Shown here: piece after piece, positions 8,586 to 18,276 of the stretch
Layout of the letters: every line of letters starts with the position of its first letter
Position numbering within the stretch: position 1 is the stretch's first letter
Origin: Streptomyces sp. NBC_00654
GTDB lineage: Bacteria; Actinomycetota; Actinomycetes; Streptomycetales; Streptomycetaceae
Length of the DNA: 64,000 nt
Assembly (NCBI RefSeq): GCF_026341775.1
Contig: NZ_JAPEOB010000001.1
Coordinates: 806,001 to 870,000, forward strand
Direction of reading: 5' to 3'
Position numbers and translations under genes: made by a program
Notes under the pieces: model-generated
The model's database searches: none
Seen by the model: the letters and a program-made list of their open reading frames with translations, nothing else
Told to the model about the DNA's origin: nothing

Positions 8586-9767
8586 TCAGGAGGCGCTGAC
8601 CCTCGCCACGGTCTCCACGGCGACCTCGGCCCGCGGCAGGTCCTGGGCGTCCGCGTCGATCGAGCGGCGCAGGGCCTCGTGCAGCCGGGCCGGCGTGAGG
8701 ACACCGAGGAAGCGGCCGGTGCTCTCCTCGTCGATGACCGCGATCCAGCCCGCGTCGTGCTGGAGCATGGTGGCGAAGGCCTGCTTGAGCGGGGCGCCGA
8801 GCGGGAGCCACGCCTCCATGCGGCGGGCGTGCTCGCGGACCGTGCCCCGGCCGCCGGCCGAGGCGGTGCCGGTGGCGGAGATCCAGCCGTGCAGATTGTC
8901 CTGCCCGTCCAGGACGACCGCCCAGCGCGCGCCCTCGGCCCGGAGCCGTTCGGTGGCCGTGGTGAGCGGGTCGTCGAGGTGGACGACGGGCGGCTGGTCG
9001 AGGTCGCTCTCCTCGATCGGTGTCACCGACAGCCGCTTCAGACCGCGGTCGGCGCCGACGAAGTCCGCGACGTACGGGGTGGCGGGCGCGCCGAGCACGG
9101 TGGCGGGGGAGTCGAACTGCTCGATGCGGCCCTGTCCGTAGACGGCGATCCGGTCGCCGAGGCGGACGGCCTCCTCGATGTCGTGCGTGACGAACAGCAC
9201 GGTTTTCCGGACCTGTGCCTGGAGTTTCAGGAATTCGTTCTGGAGCCGTTCACGGACGACCGGGTCGACCGCCCCGAAAGGTTCATCCATCAGCAGTACG
9301 GGCGGGTCGGCGGCCAATGCGCGGGCCACACCGACACGTTGGCGCTGTCCGCCGGAGAGCTGCTCCGGATAACGGCCGCCATAAACGGAAGGATCAAGTC
9401 CGACCAGGTCGAGGAGTTCGGCGGCGCGCGCACGGCCCTTTCCGCGGTTCCAGCCGAGGAGATGGGGCACGGTCGCGGTGTTCTCCAGGACCGTTTTGTG
9501 CGGGAAGAGGCCGACCTGCTGGATCACATAGCCGATCCGGCGCCGGAGCCGGACGGGGTCGATGGCGGATATGTCGTCCCCGTCGAGGAATATCCGTCCC
9601 TCGGTCGGTTCGATCAGCCGGTTCACCATCTTCATGGTGGTCGTCTTACCGCATCCGGAAGGTCCGACGAGCGTGACCAGTTCACCCTCGGCGACCTCGA
9701 AGGAAAGGTCGTCGACGGCGGTGGTGCCGTCCGCGTACCGCTTGGTGACGTGCTCGAAACGGATCAT
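8586..9767 (-). CDS. Quaternary-amine ABC transporter ATP-binding protein (OpuCA-type)
   Basis: Energises uptake of an osmoprotectant such as glycine betaine, choline or carnitine. In 393 residues: Walker A GPSGCGKTT at 35-43, signature LSGGQ at 137-141, Walker B ending in D161-E162. About 130 C-terminal residues form a tandem CBS pair, which in this family senses ionic strength or nucleotides. ATG at 9767 is preferred over an in-frame upstream start because GGGGA precedes it. It is divergent from its presumed permease genes, so the transporter is built from two transcripts sharing the 9768-9908 control region. Confidence 0.93.
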   Translation of the reverse strand: MIRFEHVTKRYADGTTAVDDLSFEVAEGELVTLVGPSGCGKTTTMKMVNRLIEPTEGRIFLDGDDISAIDPVRLRRRIGYVIQQVGLFPHKTVLENTATVPHLLGWNRGKGRARAAELLDLVGLDPSVYGGRYPEQLSGGQRQRVGVARALAADPPVLLMDEPFGAVDPVVRERLQNEFLKLQAQVRKTVLFVTHDIEEAVRLGDRIAVYGQGRIEQFDSPATVLGAPATPYVADFVGADRGLKRLSVTPIEESDLDQPPVVHLDDPLTTATERLRAEGARWAVVLDGQDNLHGWISATGTASAGGRGTVREHARRMEAWLPLGAPLKQAFATMLQHDAGWIAVIDEESTGRFLGVLTPARLHEALRRSIDADAQDLPRAEVAVETVARVSAS

Positions 9768-9908
9768 GATTCCCCATGGTGACGGGCGTTCTGTGAAGGA
9801 CATGTTGCCGGAATGCGACAGCCTCGGCGATTGTCAGTGGTCGAGGATAGGCTCGCCAGACATGTGTTCGGGGCGGCAACGTGAAGGAAAGCAGGGGGTG
9901 GGGGACGG

Positions 9909-10676
9909 ATGGCCGGAGAGAACTGCCTGGTGGCGAACGACTGGATCTGCGGGGAGTATCTGCGCTCCCGCAGCCAGGAGTTGACCGACGCGACCGTGCA
10001 GCACATCTGGATCACGGTGGTCTCGGTGCTGATCGGCCTCGCGGTCGCTTTTCCGCTGGCGCTGCTCGCGCGCCGCGGACGGCACTTCGCCGGGCCGGTG
10101 CTCGGGCTGACGACCGTGCTCTACACGGTGCCGTCGCTGGCGATGTTCTCGCTGCTGCTGCCGCTGTTCGGGCTTTCCGCGGCGCTGGTCGTCACGGGGC
10201 TGGTGCTCTATTCGCTGACCATTCTCGTACGGAACATCCTGGCCGGGCTCGAAGCCGTTCCGCAGGAGGCGAAGGACGCCGCCCGGGGCATGGGGTACGG
10301 CCCCGCCCGGCTGCTCTGGGAGGTGGAACTGCCCCTCGCGCTGCCCGCGCTGATGGCGGGACTGCGCATCGCCACGGTGTCGACGGTCGCGCTGACGACC
10401 GTCGGTTCACTCGTCGGCAAGGGCGGGCTCGGCAATCTCATCGAGGACGCGCTGCCGAGCTTCTTCAAGGCCCAGGTGCTGACGGCGTCGGTGCTCTGTG
10501 TGCTGCTCGCGGTGGCGGCCGATCTGCTGCTGCTCGGGCTCCAGAGGCTGCTGACGCCCTGGACCCGCATACGTACGACGGCGGGCCCGGCGGACGGGGC
10601 CGGTGGCCCGGGGGGTCCGGTGGGACCGAGGAGTGCGGTGGGGCCGTCCGCCGTCGCGAAGGTGGAGGCGGGCTGA
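9909..10676 (+). CDS. Quaternary-amine ABC transporter permease 1
   Basis: A 255-residue inner-membrane permease with about six hydrophobic segments. The EAA cytoplasmic loop that docks with the ATPase is visible as EAKDAARGMGYGPARLLWEVELPLALP. An unusual Pro/Gly-rich C-terminal tail (about residues 215-250) extends past the last membrane segment. ATG at 9909. Followed after 3 bp by the second permease. Substrate class is inferred from family resemblance to OpuCB/ProW, not from a binding residue. Confidence 0.92.
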   Translation: MAGENCLVANDWICGEYLRSRSQELTDATVQHIWITVVSVLIGLAVAFPLALLARRGRHFAGPVLGLTTVLYTVPSLAMFSLLLPLFGLSAALVVTGLVLYSLTILVRNILAGLEAVPQEAKDAARGMGYGPARLLWEVELPLALPALMAGLRIATVSTVALTTVGSLVGKGGLGNLIEDALPSFFKAQVLTASVLCVLLAVAADLLLLGLQRLLTPWTRIRTTAGPADGAGGPGGPVGPRSAVGPSAVAKVEAG

Positions 10677-10679
10677 CCC

Positions 10680-11354
10680 GTGGGAGTCGTCGCAGACGCC
10701 TGGACCTGGCTCGTCACCGGGTCCAACTGGTCGGGGGAGAACGGGGCCGCGCACCGGCTCGGTGAGCATCTGTACGTCAGCGGGGTGGCGCTCGCGGTGG
10801 CCTGCGCCATCGCCCTGCCCCTCGCCCTGTATCTGGGCCACATCGGCAAGGGGGGTGCGCTCGCGGTCAACATCTCCAACGTGGGCCGGGCGATACCCGT
10901 CTTCGCGGTCCTGGCCCTCTTCATGGTCACGCCCCTGCGCAACTCGGGCTATCTCCCCACGGTCATCGCCCTGGTGCTGTTCGCCGTGCCGCCGCTGCTG
11001 ACCAACGCCTATGTCGGGATGACGGAGGTGGACCGGTCGGTGGTGGAGGCCGCTCGCGGGATGGGGATGTCCGGCGGTCAGCTCTTCCTGCGGGTCGAAC
11101 TGCCGCTGGCCTACCCGATGATCATGACCGGGCTGCGGTCCGCCGCCGTCCAGGTCGTGGCCACCGCCTCGATCGCGGCGATGGTCGGCCTCGGTGGCCT
11201 GGGCCGGATCATCACCGCCGGATTCAACACGTACGACACCGCGCAGGTCTTCGCCGGTGCGGTGCTGGTCGCCCTGCTGGCCCTGCTGGTGGAAGGGGTG
11301 CTGGTCGCCCTGGACCGGCTGCTGTCCCCGCTGCGCCGCCGCCGGACCGTCTGA
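10680..11354 (+). CDS. Quaternary-amine ABC transporter permease 2
   Basis: A 224-residue permease, partner of the preceding gene, with about five or six membrane segments. The EAA loop reads EAARGMGMSGGQLFLRVELPLAYP. GTG start at 10680, 3 bp after the first permease stop, so expression is coupled. A Pro-rich region is absent, unlike its partner. Together they would form the heterodimeric channel of an OpuC-type importer. Confidence 0.92.
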   Translation: MGVVADAWTWLVTGSNWSGENGAAHRLGEHLYVSGVALAVACAIALPLALYLGHIGKGGALAVNISNVGRAIPVFAVLALFMVTPLRNSGYLPTVIALVLFAVPPLLTNAYVGMTEVDRSVVEAARGMGMSGGQLFLRVELPLAYPMIMTGLRSAAVQVVATASIAAMVGLGGLGRIITAGFNTYDTAQVFAGAVLVALLALLVEGVLVALDRLLSPLRRRRTV

Positions 11355-11471
11355 CGCCGTGCGGCGCCGTGCCCGCACCGCCTGCGCGCGACGCGTCCGG
11401 CACGGCCGCCGTCTGTTGGTCCGCCACTCACTTCACCCTCTTCACCCTCTTCTGTCTGGACGGAGAACAAC

Positions 11472-12446
11472 ATGAGCAGGACCTCGCGCATAGCGGGTGC
11501 GGTCATCGGCATGGTGGCCCTGGCCGGGTCGCTCGCGGCCTGCGGCGGCGACAGCCTCGAAAAGGAGAAGAGCGGCTCCGGCAACGCGGCCGGCTCGGGT
11601 GACAAGAAGGGCTCGCTCGTCGTGGGCTCCGCCTCGTTCACCGAGTCCAAGGTCCTCGCCGAGCTGTACGCGCAGATCCTGGCGGACTCCGGCTACAGCA
11701 CCTCGATCACCACGGTGAAGAACCGTGAGCTGTACGAACCCTCGCTGGAGAAGGGCGAGATCGACGTCGTACCGGAATATGCCGCCACGATCGCCGAATT
11801 CCTCAACGCCAAGGTGAACGGGGCCAAGGAGGCCGAGAAGAAGCCGGTGGCCTCCGGAGATGCCACGGCCACGGTCGCGGCACTGGAGAAGCTCGCCACC
11901 CCGCTCGGGCTGAAGGTGCTTCCGGCCGGTGTGGCCGTCGACCAGAACGCCTTCGCGGTCTCCGAGGAATTCGCCGGGAAGAACAAGCTCAAGACGCTCT
12001 CCGATCTTGGTGCGTCGAAGATCGGAGTGAAGATCGCGGCGGGCGACGAGTGCGCGGTGAGGCCCTTCTGCGCACCGGGACTGAAGAAGACCTACGGCAT
12101 TGATGTCACCGGTATCGACCCCAAGGGCGTCGGCACCCCGCAGTCCAAGCAGGCCGTCAAGGACGGCAAGGACCAGTTGGTCCTGACGACCACCACGGAC
12201 GCGGTGCTCGACGGGCTGGTGTTCCTGGAGGACGACAAGAAGCTCCAGAACGCCGACAACATCCTTCCGGTGCTCAATGCCAAGGACGCGGGTGCCCAGG
12301 ACATCGCCGATGCGCTCGGGAAGCTCACCGACACACTCACCACACAGGATCTGGCGGAACTGAACCGCAAGGTCGATGCCGAGCGTGCCAAGCCCGAGGA
12401 CGCGGCCAAGGAGTATCTGCAGGCGAAGGGCCTGATCAAGAAGTGA
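11472..12446 (+). CDS. Glycine betaine/quaternary-amine substrate-binding lipoprotein (OpuCC-type)
   Basis: Extracellular solute receptor of the importer, 324 residues. It has a lipoprotein signal with lipobox LAAC (Cys24), then a Gly/Ser/Lys linker. The mature part opens VVGSASFTESKVLAELYAQIL, typical of the OpuAC family, and contains the internal VPEYAATIAEFL segment. ATG at 11472 with purine-rich upstream sequence. A 117-bp gap separates it from the second permease, but same-strand order suggests one operon. Confidence 0.93.
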   Translation: MSRTSRIAGAVIGMVALAGSLAACGGDSLEKEKSGSGNAAGSGDKKGSLVVGSASFTESKVLAELYAQILADSGYSTSITTVKNRELYEPSLEKGEIDVVPEYAATIAEFLNAKVNGAKEAEKKPVASGDATATVAALEKLATPLGLKVLPAGVAVDQNAFAVSEEFAGKNKLKTLSDLGASKIGVKIAAGDECAVRPFCAPGLKKTYGIDVTGIDPKGVGTPQSKQAVKDGKDQLVLTTTTDAVLDGLVFLEDDKKLQNADNILPVLNAKDAGAQDIADALGKLTDTLTTQDLAELNRKVDAERAKPEDAAKEYLQAKGLIKK

Positions 12447-12463
12447 CGGGGTGACGGAACGGG

Positions 12464-12558
12464 CGCCCGAATGAACCGGAATCGGGCGCCCGGACGAACT
12501 CCGTACCGGGAGTCCGGATGAACTCCGTACCGGGCGTCCGGACGAACTCGATACCGGA
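12464..12558. repeat. 24-bp tandem repeat downstream of the binding-protein gene
   Basis: Three 24-bp units (12487-12510, 12511-12534, 12535-12558) share the core GGACGAACTCCGTACCGG with few changes, preceded by a degenerate 23-bp copy at 12464-12486. Each unit carries short G/C palindromes at its junction. It begins 17 bp after the stop codon. It could act as a terminator-like or RNA-stabilising array; function not known. Confidence 0.8.
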
Positions 12559-12688
12559 CGCCCGGCCCGTGCTTTTCCGGCTTCTCGGGACGTCGCGGAA
12601 GTGCTTCGGCGGGGCGTGAGGTAACCGGCGGGGAACAGATTCCCGGGTGGCCCCCCAAGGCGCCCGTACACACGGTAAATTTCAGGCC

Positions 12689-13756
12689 ATGCCACGTGGA
12701 CGCCACCGCCATTCGCCACCCCTTCACAGAATCCTGCCGCCCTCGGCGGTGGCCGGAGTGTCGGTCGTCGGTGCCGCCGGCGCCTGGCTGCTGGCCGAAC
12801 CCCTGGTCCTGCGTGGACTGGTGGCGGCCGTGGCCGCCGCCGCCGTCACCGGCGCGTATCTGATGCGCAGCTGGGACCGGTCCGCCGGACTGCGTGTCGC
12901 CGAACTGACGCGGGCGCGCGCCGGCGACGAGTGGCGCGCCGAGGAGCGGGCGGCCGAGCTGGAGCAGGACCTGGAGGAGGCGCGCGAGCTGCGCGCCCGG
13001 CTGGAGACGAAGCTGCGCCGCAAGCGCGTGGAGCTGGCCGGACTGCGCGGGGAGCACGCGGCGCTGCTGCGCCGGTACGCGAACGCCGAGACCGAGCGTG
13101 CCAGCGCACTGGAGGGGCGCAGGCAGCTCGCGATCGAAGCGGCCGCCACCCCGCGTGCGCTGCCCGCCGCCCGGTCCACGCCGACCCCGGGCGCGTATCT
13201 GCGCGCCGCCCAGGCCCTTGCGGACCTCCCGCGCAACGCCGCGCTCCAGGAGGCCCGCCGCACCGCCGAGCAGGCCAGGAAGCGGGAGCTCACGACAGGC
13301 GCGGGGACGGCGCCCGGCGCGACCGGCGCGGACACGGCGCCCGTGAACGGCCCGGCAGCCGGTCCGACTGCCGAGCCGGCTGCCGGTACGGGCGGCCACC
13401 AGCACCGCCGTCCGCCCGCCGCTCTGCCCGCGCCGCAGCAGCTCCCCCCGGCGTCCACCGCGCCCGTCCATGTTCCGCGTACCGCCCCGGGAGCCTCGGC
13501 CGTCGTTCCGTACGCCGCCGCGCGCCGGCACCTGGTCCCGCAGGGCAGCTTCGACTTCTTCGGTACGCAGAAGTCCGGCGCCGCGATCGAGGCCGTGCAG
13601 AACGAGGACCTCGCGGACGTGGTCGGCGAGGAGGCACTGGCCGCCCACCGCACGGGCACCGGCCAGAACCGCGCCGTGGGCAAGGTCATCGACCTCACCG
13701 TGCACGACGAGACCGAACAGCTGGACGTGGCGGAGCTGCGCACCGCCATCTCCTAG
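12689..13756 (+). CDS. Membrane-anchored coiled-coil protein of unknown function
   Basis: No named family recognised. The 355-residue protein has two closely spaced hydrophobic segments (about residues 15-55), then a charged Glu/Arg-rich region (about 70-145) with heptad-like spacing that should form a coiled coil. A long Ala/Pro/Thr-rich low-complexity stretch follows, then a more conserved-looking C-terminal segment with FDFFGTQKSGAAIEAVQNEDLADVV and VIDLTVHDETEQLDVAELR. The ATG at 12689 is used; an earlier in-frame codon at 12647 adds only 14 residues. It converges with nuoD2. Such anchored coiled coils can organise membrane assemblies, but that is a guess. Confidence 0.7.
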   Translation: MPRGRHRHSPPLHRILPPSAVAGVSVVGAAGAWLLAEPLVLRGLVAAVAAAAVTGAYLMRSWDRSAGLRVAELTRARAGDEWRAEERAAELEQDLEEARELRARLETKLRRKRVELAGLRGEHAALLRRYANAETERASALEGRRQLAIEAAATPRALPAARSTPTPGAYLRAAQALADLPRNAALQEARRTAEQARKRELTTGAGTAPGATGADTAPVNGPAAGPTAEPAAGTGGHQHRRPPAALPAPQQLPPASTAPVHVPRTAPGASAVVPYAAARRHLVPQGSFDFFGTQKSGAAIEAVQNEDLADVVGEEALAAHRTGTGQNRAVGKVIDLTVHDETEQLDVAELRTAIS

Positions 13757-13783
13757 CGGATCGGTCGCCGTTCGGTCGCCGTA

Positions 13784-14926
13784 CTACTTGTCGATGTCCC
13801 CGACGACGAAGAACAGCGAGCCCAGGATCGCGACCATGTCCGCGACCAGCGTGCCCGGCAGCAGTTCGGTGAGCGCCTGGATGTTGTTGAACGACGCGGA
13901 CCGGAGCTTCAGCCGGTACGGGGTCTTCTCGCCCTTGGACACCAGGTAGTAGCCATTGATGCCGAGCGGGTTCTCGGTCCAGGCGTAGGTGTGGCCCTCC
14001 GGGGCCTTGAGTACCTTGGGCAGCCGCTGGTTGACGGGTCCGGGCGACAGGTCCGCCATCCGGTCCAGGCATGCGTCCGCCAGGTCCAGGGCGTTGACCG
14101 TCTGTTCCAGCAGGCACTCGAAGCGGGCCAGGCAGTCGCCCTCGGTGCGGGTGACGACCTTCAGAGTGTCCTGGAGTTCGCCGTACGCGAGATACGGCTC
14201 GTCGCGCCGCAGGTCGAAGTCGACCCCCGAGGCGCGGGCGATCGGCCCGGAGACCCCGTAGGCGTGCACCGCCCCGGCGGAGAGCACCCCCACATCACGC
14301 GTACGGCCCCGGAAGATCTCGTTGCCGAGCACCAGGTCCTCGTAGACGTCCATCCGGGACCGGACCGAGGCGACGGCCTCCCGGGCCCGGCCCGTCCAGC
14401 CCGCCGGGAGGTCCTCCTTGAGCCCGCCGACCCGGTTGAACATGTAGTGCATCCGGCCTCCGGAGACCTCCTCCATCACGGCCTGGAGCTCCTCGCGCTC
14501 CCGGAACGCGTAGAACACCGGGGTGATCCCGCCGAGTTCGAGGGGGTAGGAGCCGAGGAACATCAGGTGGTTCAGGACCCGGTTCAGTTCGGCGAGGAGC
14601 GTGCGCGTCCAGACGGCGCGCTCCGGGACCTCCATGCCGAGCATGCGCTCGACGGCCATGACGACGCCCAGCTCGTTCGAGAACGCGGACAGCCAGTCGT
14701 GGCGGTTGGCGAGCATCACGATCTGCCGGTAGTCCCGGGCCTCGAAGAGTTTCTCCGCGCCGCGGTGCATATAGCCGATGACGGGCTCGGCGTGCTGGAT
14801 CCGCTCGCCGTCGAGGACGAGCCGCAGCCGGAGGACGCCGTGCGTGGAGGGGTGCTGCGGTCCGATGTTGAGCACCATGTCGGTGCTCTCCGCCGCGCCG
14901 CCGATGCCGACTGTCGTCTCCGTCAT
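13784..14926 (-). CDS. nuoD2: NADH-quinone oxidoreductase subunit D paralogue
   Basis: A 380-residue NuoD/49-kDa-type subunit. Visible: [14 protein letters not shown] near residues 21-33, [10 protein letters not shown] at 51-60, the [14 protein letters not shown] helix and the C-terminal [15 protein letters not shown] and VVGDIDK end. No other nuo gene is nearby, so this is a second copy outside the main complex I operon. ATG at 14926 chosen over an upstream in-frame start. The gene 122 bp upstream on the same strand encodes a MidA-family methyltransferase, a family whose mitochondrial member methylates this very subunit. Whether it joins complex I is unknown. Confidence 0.92.
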   Translation of the reverse strand: MTETTVGIGGAAESTDMVLNIGPQHPSTHGVLRLRLVLDGERIQHAEPVIGYMHRGAEKLFEARDYRQIVMLANRHDWLSAFSNELGVVMAVERMLGMEVPERAVWTRTLLAELNRVLNHLMFLGSYPLELGGITPVFYAFREREELQAVMEEVSGGRMHYMFNRVGGLKEDLPAGWTGRAREAVASVRSRMDVYEDLVLGNEIFRGRTRDVGVLSAGAVHAYGVSGPIARASGVDFDLRRDEPYLAYGELQDTLKVVTRTEGDCLARFECLLEQTVNALDLADACLDRMADLSPGPVNQRLPKVLKAPEGHTYAWTENPLGINGYYLVSKGEKTPYRLKLRSASFNNIQALTELLPGTLVADMVAILGSLFFVVGDIDK

Positions 14927-15048
14927 GCGGGACAGTATTCCCTGACCGACGGGGAGCGGGGCCTGTGGGCGTGATCCGGGCACCGGCGGGGCGGTCCGGA
15001 GCCGGTACCCGGGGCTCGCAGCCGCCCGCGCCCGCCCCGGTCACCCGG

Positions 15049-16071
15049 TCACCCCGGCGGGCGCGGGCGGGAGCGGGTGGCATCCGGGGCCCGGTCCACC
15101 CGGTGCGTGAGCCACCCGAAGTCGCCGAGACCTCCCCGGGCGGTCAGCTCCGCCGCCTCGCCCGCCGCGGAGAGCGCCCGGAGGTAGCCGGCCGGATCGG
15201 CCGAGGCCATCGCCAGCGGCGGACGTTCCCCGCTGATGCCCAGCCCGCGCAGGGCCGTCCGCTGGTCGGTGAGCTCCGGCGGTACGGCGCCCCGGTCCTC
15301 CTCCGCCCCCACCGCCGCCGCACACGCGTCCAGCGCCACATGCGAGGTGAGGTCGCAGGAGCCGTCCGGCACCGGCCGGACCTCCCGCCCCGCCCGGAAG
15401 CCGGTCAGCGTCCCGTACGGCGGCCTCGCCCCCCGTACATGCGCGTAGTCCACCGCCACCGCGAGTCCGGCCGACAGCGACCGGACCGCCCGCGCCCAGG
15501 CCTCGTCGCGCGGACGGCCGATCTCCGCCCGCTCGCCCGGCCGGGACAGCGGCCACCAGCGCCGCAGCCACCGCGCGTCCGCCCCGTCCACCGGATCGCC
15601 CAGCCGCTCCGCACCGTCCGAGGGACGGACGAGGACGTAGCGGGCGATGCCGTCGGCATCCGCCTCCGCGATCCGGGTGGGCACGTTGTCCAGCCACTCA
15701 TTGGCGAACACCACCCCGGTGACCCCCTGCGGCAGCTCGGCGCGCCACTCGATCCGGGGATCCAGACCGGGCGGGCGCCCGGCGAGCTCCACGGCGTACG
15801 CCCGTACCGTCAGCCACTCCGGGACGGCGCCCAGCACCCCGGTCACCAGCTCGCCCCGGCCCGACCCCACGTCCACCAGATCGACCGTTTCCGTCCCCAG
15901 CTCACGCGCGGTTCCGGTCAGCAGCCGGGCGACGGCGGCGGCGAACAGCGGTGAGGCATGGACCGACGTACGGAAATGGCCCGCCGGTCCCTCCGGGCTC
16001 CGGTAGAAGCCCCCTTCTCCGTACAAAGCGGTCTCGGCCGCCTCCTGCCACCCACGCCACTCATCCGTCAC
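15049..16071 (-). CDS. MidA/NDUFAF7-family (DUF185) SAM-dependent methyltransferase
   Basis: A 340-residue class I methyltransferase. The SAM-binding motif [12 protein letters not shown] is near residue 70; later come [15 protein letters not shown], a family hallmark, and [13 protein letters not shown] and [13 protein letters not shown]. In eukaryotes the homologue NDUFAF7 dimethylates an arginine of the NuoD-equivalent subunit during complex I assembly. The GTG at 16071 gives the expected start VTDEW with GGTGGAG a little upstream. It precedes nuoD2 on the same strand. Function in bacteria is not settled; the NuoD link here is inferred from position. Confidence 0.85.
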   Translation of the reverse strand: MTDEWRGWQEAAETALYGEGGFYRSPEGPAGHFRTSVHASPLFAAAVARLLTGTARELGTETVDLVDVGSGRGELVTGVLGAVPEWLTVRAYAVELAGRPPGLDPRIEWRAELPQGVTGVVFANEWLDNVPTRIAEADADGIARYVLVRPSDGAERLGDPVDGADARWLRRWWPLSRPGERAEIGRPRDEAWARAVRSLSAGLAVAVDYAHVRGARPPYGTLTGFRAGREVRPVPDGSCDLTSHVALDACAAAVGAEEDRGAVPPELTDQRTALRGLGISGERPPLAMASADPAGYLRALSAAGEAAELTARGGLGDFGWLTHRVDRAPDATRSRPRPPG

Positions 16072-16167
16072 GGGGGAAAGTCTCCACCTTGGGGAGTACG
16101 GTGCCGGGACCCGGATCGGCCCTCCGGTTGACCCGGGCACCGATCCTCTGTCCCTACGCTGGGTTAC

Positions 16168-17370
16168 GTGCAGCGCCTCTACGATTTCATCCGCAGACAC
16201 CCGACGGGCGTCGACTGCTTCTGGGCCGTCTTCCTCCTCGGGGTCTCCGGCGTGTCGATCGTGGTGGACGACTACGGCCCGGCCCGGGAGCGCGTGCTGC
16301 TGGTACCGGTCGCGATCTGCCTCAGCGCCGTCGTGGCCCTGCGCCGCCGCGTGCCCGAGAAGATGCTGCTCCTCGCCATCCTGGTGGGCGTCCTGCAGCT
16401 GGTCTTCGACATCCCGCCCAGCTTCGCGAACTTCGCCATGCTCGTGATCACCTTCACGGTGGCGGCGGTCGGCGAGCGCTGGGCGTCCCGTCTCGCCCTG
16501 GTCTGCAGCCTGATCGCGGCCGGACTGGCGCAGCTGCGCTGGCCGGAGGGCGCCTCGGACACCTGGGTCCAGTCGGCCTTCGTGGCGATCATCATGACGG
16601 TGCCGTTCGTGCTCGCCTGGGTGCTCGGCGACTCGATGCGGACCCGGCGGGCCTACTTCAGCCAGCTGGAGGAGCGCGCCGCCCGGCTGGAGCGGGAGCG
16701 CGAGGCGCAGTCCAAGGTCGCCGTCGCCGCCGAGCGGGCCCGGATCGCCCGCGAGCTGCACGATGTCGTCGCGCACAACGTGTCCGTGATGGTGGTGCAG
16801 GCCGACGGTGCTGCCTACGTCATGGACGCCGCGCCCGACCAGGCCCGGCAGGCACTGGAGACCATCTCCAGCACCGGCCGCCAGGCGCTCGCCGAGATGC
16901 GCCGGCTGCTCGGGGTGCTGCGGACGGGGGACACCCGGGAGAGCGGCGAGTACGTTCCGCAGCCCGACGTCGAGCAGATCGAGGACCTGATCGAGCAGGT
17001 CAGGCAGACCGGTCTGGCGGTGGACTTCAAGATCGAGGGCACCCCGCGCCCCCTGCCCAGCGGCGTGGAGCTGACCGCGTACCGCATCGTGCAGGAAGCC
17101 CTCACCAACACCCGCAAGCACGGCGGCCCGGACGCCGGGGCCAGTGTGCGGCTGGTCTACTTCGACGACGGCCTCGGGCTGCTGGTCGAGGACGACGGCC
17201 GGGGCGCGGCGCACGAGCTGTACGAGGACGGCGGCGCCGACGGTGCCGGGCACGGGATGATCGGTATGCGGGAGCGGGTCGGCATGGTCGGAGGCACGCT
17301 GGACGCGGGGCCGCGGCCGGGCGGCGGCTTCCGCATCAGCGCCCTGCTGCCGCTCAAGCCCGCAGGCTGA
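16168..17370 (+). CDS. NarL-family sensor histidine kinase
   Basis: A 400-residue kinase with about five hydrophobic segments (residues 18-155), so most of the sensor is inside the membrane. A coiled linker (160-190) leads to the HisKA_3 phosphoacceptor helix, [16 protein letters not shown] with His198. The ATP-binding domain shows [16 protein letters not shown] (N box) and [11 protein letters not shown] (G box). GTG start at 16168. The response regulator starts 150 bp downstream and is its likely partner. The stimulus cannot be told from the sequence. Confidence 0.93.
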   Translation: MQRLYDFIRRHPTGVDCFWAVFLLGVSGVSIVVDDYGPARERVLLVPVAICLSAVVALRRRVPEKMLLLAILVGVLQLVFDIPPSFANFAMLVITFTVAAVGERWASRLALVCSLIAAGLAQLRWPEGASDTWVQSAFVAIIMTVPFVLAWVLGDSMRTRRAYFSQLEERAARLEREREAQSKVAVAAERARIARELHDVVAHNVSVMVVQADGAAYVMDAAPDQARQALETISSTGRQALAEMRRLLGVLRTGDTRESGEYVPQPDVEQIEDLIEQVRQTGLAVDFKIEGTPRPLPSGVELTAYRIVQEALTNTRKHGGPDAGASVRLVYFDDGLGLLVEDDGRGAAHELYEDGGADGAGHGMIGMRERVGMVGGTLDAGPRPGGGFRISALLPLKPAG

Positions 17371-17433
17371 GCCGCCGGGGCACGCTCCCCGCCTCCGCCC
17401 GCCTCCGCCCCTTTCGAACCGGACCGAGCCCCT

Positions 17434-17497
17434 CCCGAACCCCGCCCCCGAACCCCGCTCCCTCCCGAACCCCGCTCCCTCCCGAACCCGCCGAACC
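17434..17497. repeat. 17-bp C-rich tandem repeat between kinase and regulator genes
   Basis: Two exact 17-bp units of CCCGAACCCCGCTCCCT (17447-17463 and 17464-17480) are flanked by degenerate copies on both sides. The array fills much of the 150-bp gap and lies only about 25-30 bp before the response regulator start, so it would be in the intercistronic mRNA. Confidence 0.75.
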
Positions 17498-17520
17498 TCG
17501 ATCAGAAGACAGGGACCCTC

Positions 17521-18195
17521 ATGGCCATCCGCGTGATGCTCGTCGACGACCAGGTGCTGCTGCGCACCGGCTTCCGGATGGTGCTCGCCGCCCAGCCGGA
17601 CATGGAGGTCGTGGCCGAGGCCGGTGACGGAGCCGAGGCGATCGAGGTCCTGCGCTCCACGAGCGTCGACGTGGTGCTGATGGACGTCCGGATGCCGCGG
17701 CTGGACGGGGTCGAGGCGACCCGGCGCATCTGCGCCCAGCAGGACCCGCCCAAGGTGCTCATCCTGACCACGTTCGACCTGGACGAGTACGCCTTCTCGG
17801 GGCTGAAGGCCGGGGCCAGTGGCTTCATGCTCAAGGATGTGCCGCCGGGTGAGCTGCTGGCGGCGATCCGTTCTGTGCACAGCGGCGACGCCGTCGTCGC
17901 CCCGTCCACCACCCGCCGGCTGCTCGACCGGTTCTCGTCGATGCTGCCGAGCAGTTCCAAGGAGCCGCGGAACAAGCACATCGAGAAGCTGACCGAGCGC
18001 GAGCGCGAGGTGATGCTGCTGGTCGCCCAGGGCCTGTCGAACGGGGAGATCGCGGCGCGGCTCGTGCTCTCGGAGGCGACGGTGAAGACACATGTCGGCC
18101 GCATCCTGACCAAGCTGAACCTGCGCGACCGGGTCCAGGTCGTCGTCCTCGCGTACGAGACCGGGCTGGTCCGGGCGGGCGGCGGAGCGGGCTGA
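17521..18195 (+). CDS. NarL/LuxR-family response regulator
   Basis: A 224-residue DNA-binding regulator. The receiver domain has the acidic pair Asp9-Asp10, phosphoacceptor Asp55 in VVLMDVRMP, and a conserved Lys in [10 protein letters not shown]. The LuxR-type HTH covers about residues 155-220 ([22 protein letters not shown] and [11 protein letters not shown]). ATG at 17521 with AGGGA upstream. Pairs with the kinase encoded just upstream. Confidence 0.95.
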   Translation: MAIRVMLVDDQVLLRTGFRMVLAAQPDMEVVAEAGDGAEAIEVLRSTSVDVVLMDVRMPRLDGVEATRRICAQQDPPKVLILTTFDLDEYAFSGLKAGASGFMLKDVPPGELLAAIRSVHSGDAVVAPSTTRRLLDRFSSMLPSSSKEPRNKHIEKLTEREREVMLLVAQGLSNGEIAARLVLSEATVKTHVGRILTKLNLRDRVQVVVLAYETGLVRAGGGAG

Positions 18196-18216
18196 CCCGA
18201 GGCCCGCCGGGCGTCC

Positions 18217-18261
18217 GGACACGGCCGGACCGCGTGGACACGGCCGGACCGCGCGGACACC
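18217..18261. repeat. 19-bp tandem repeat after the response regulator
   Basis: Units 18217-18235 and 18236-18254 are GGACACGGCCGGACCGCG plus one base (T or C), identical except for the last base, followed by a partial third copy. They lie in the convergent gap between the response regulator and the DUF5937 regulator. Confidence 0.75.
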
Positions 18262-18276
18262 GCCCGCGCGGCACCC

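Noticed and set aside
16072..18222. N-terminal extension of the MidA-type methyltransferase to over 1000 residues
   Set aside because: The extension is antisense to the kinase and response regulator genes and the family starts at the GTG 16071.
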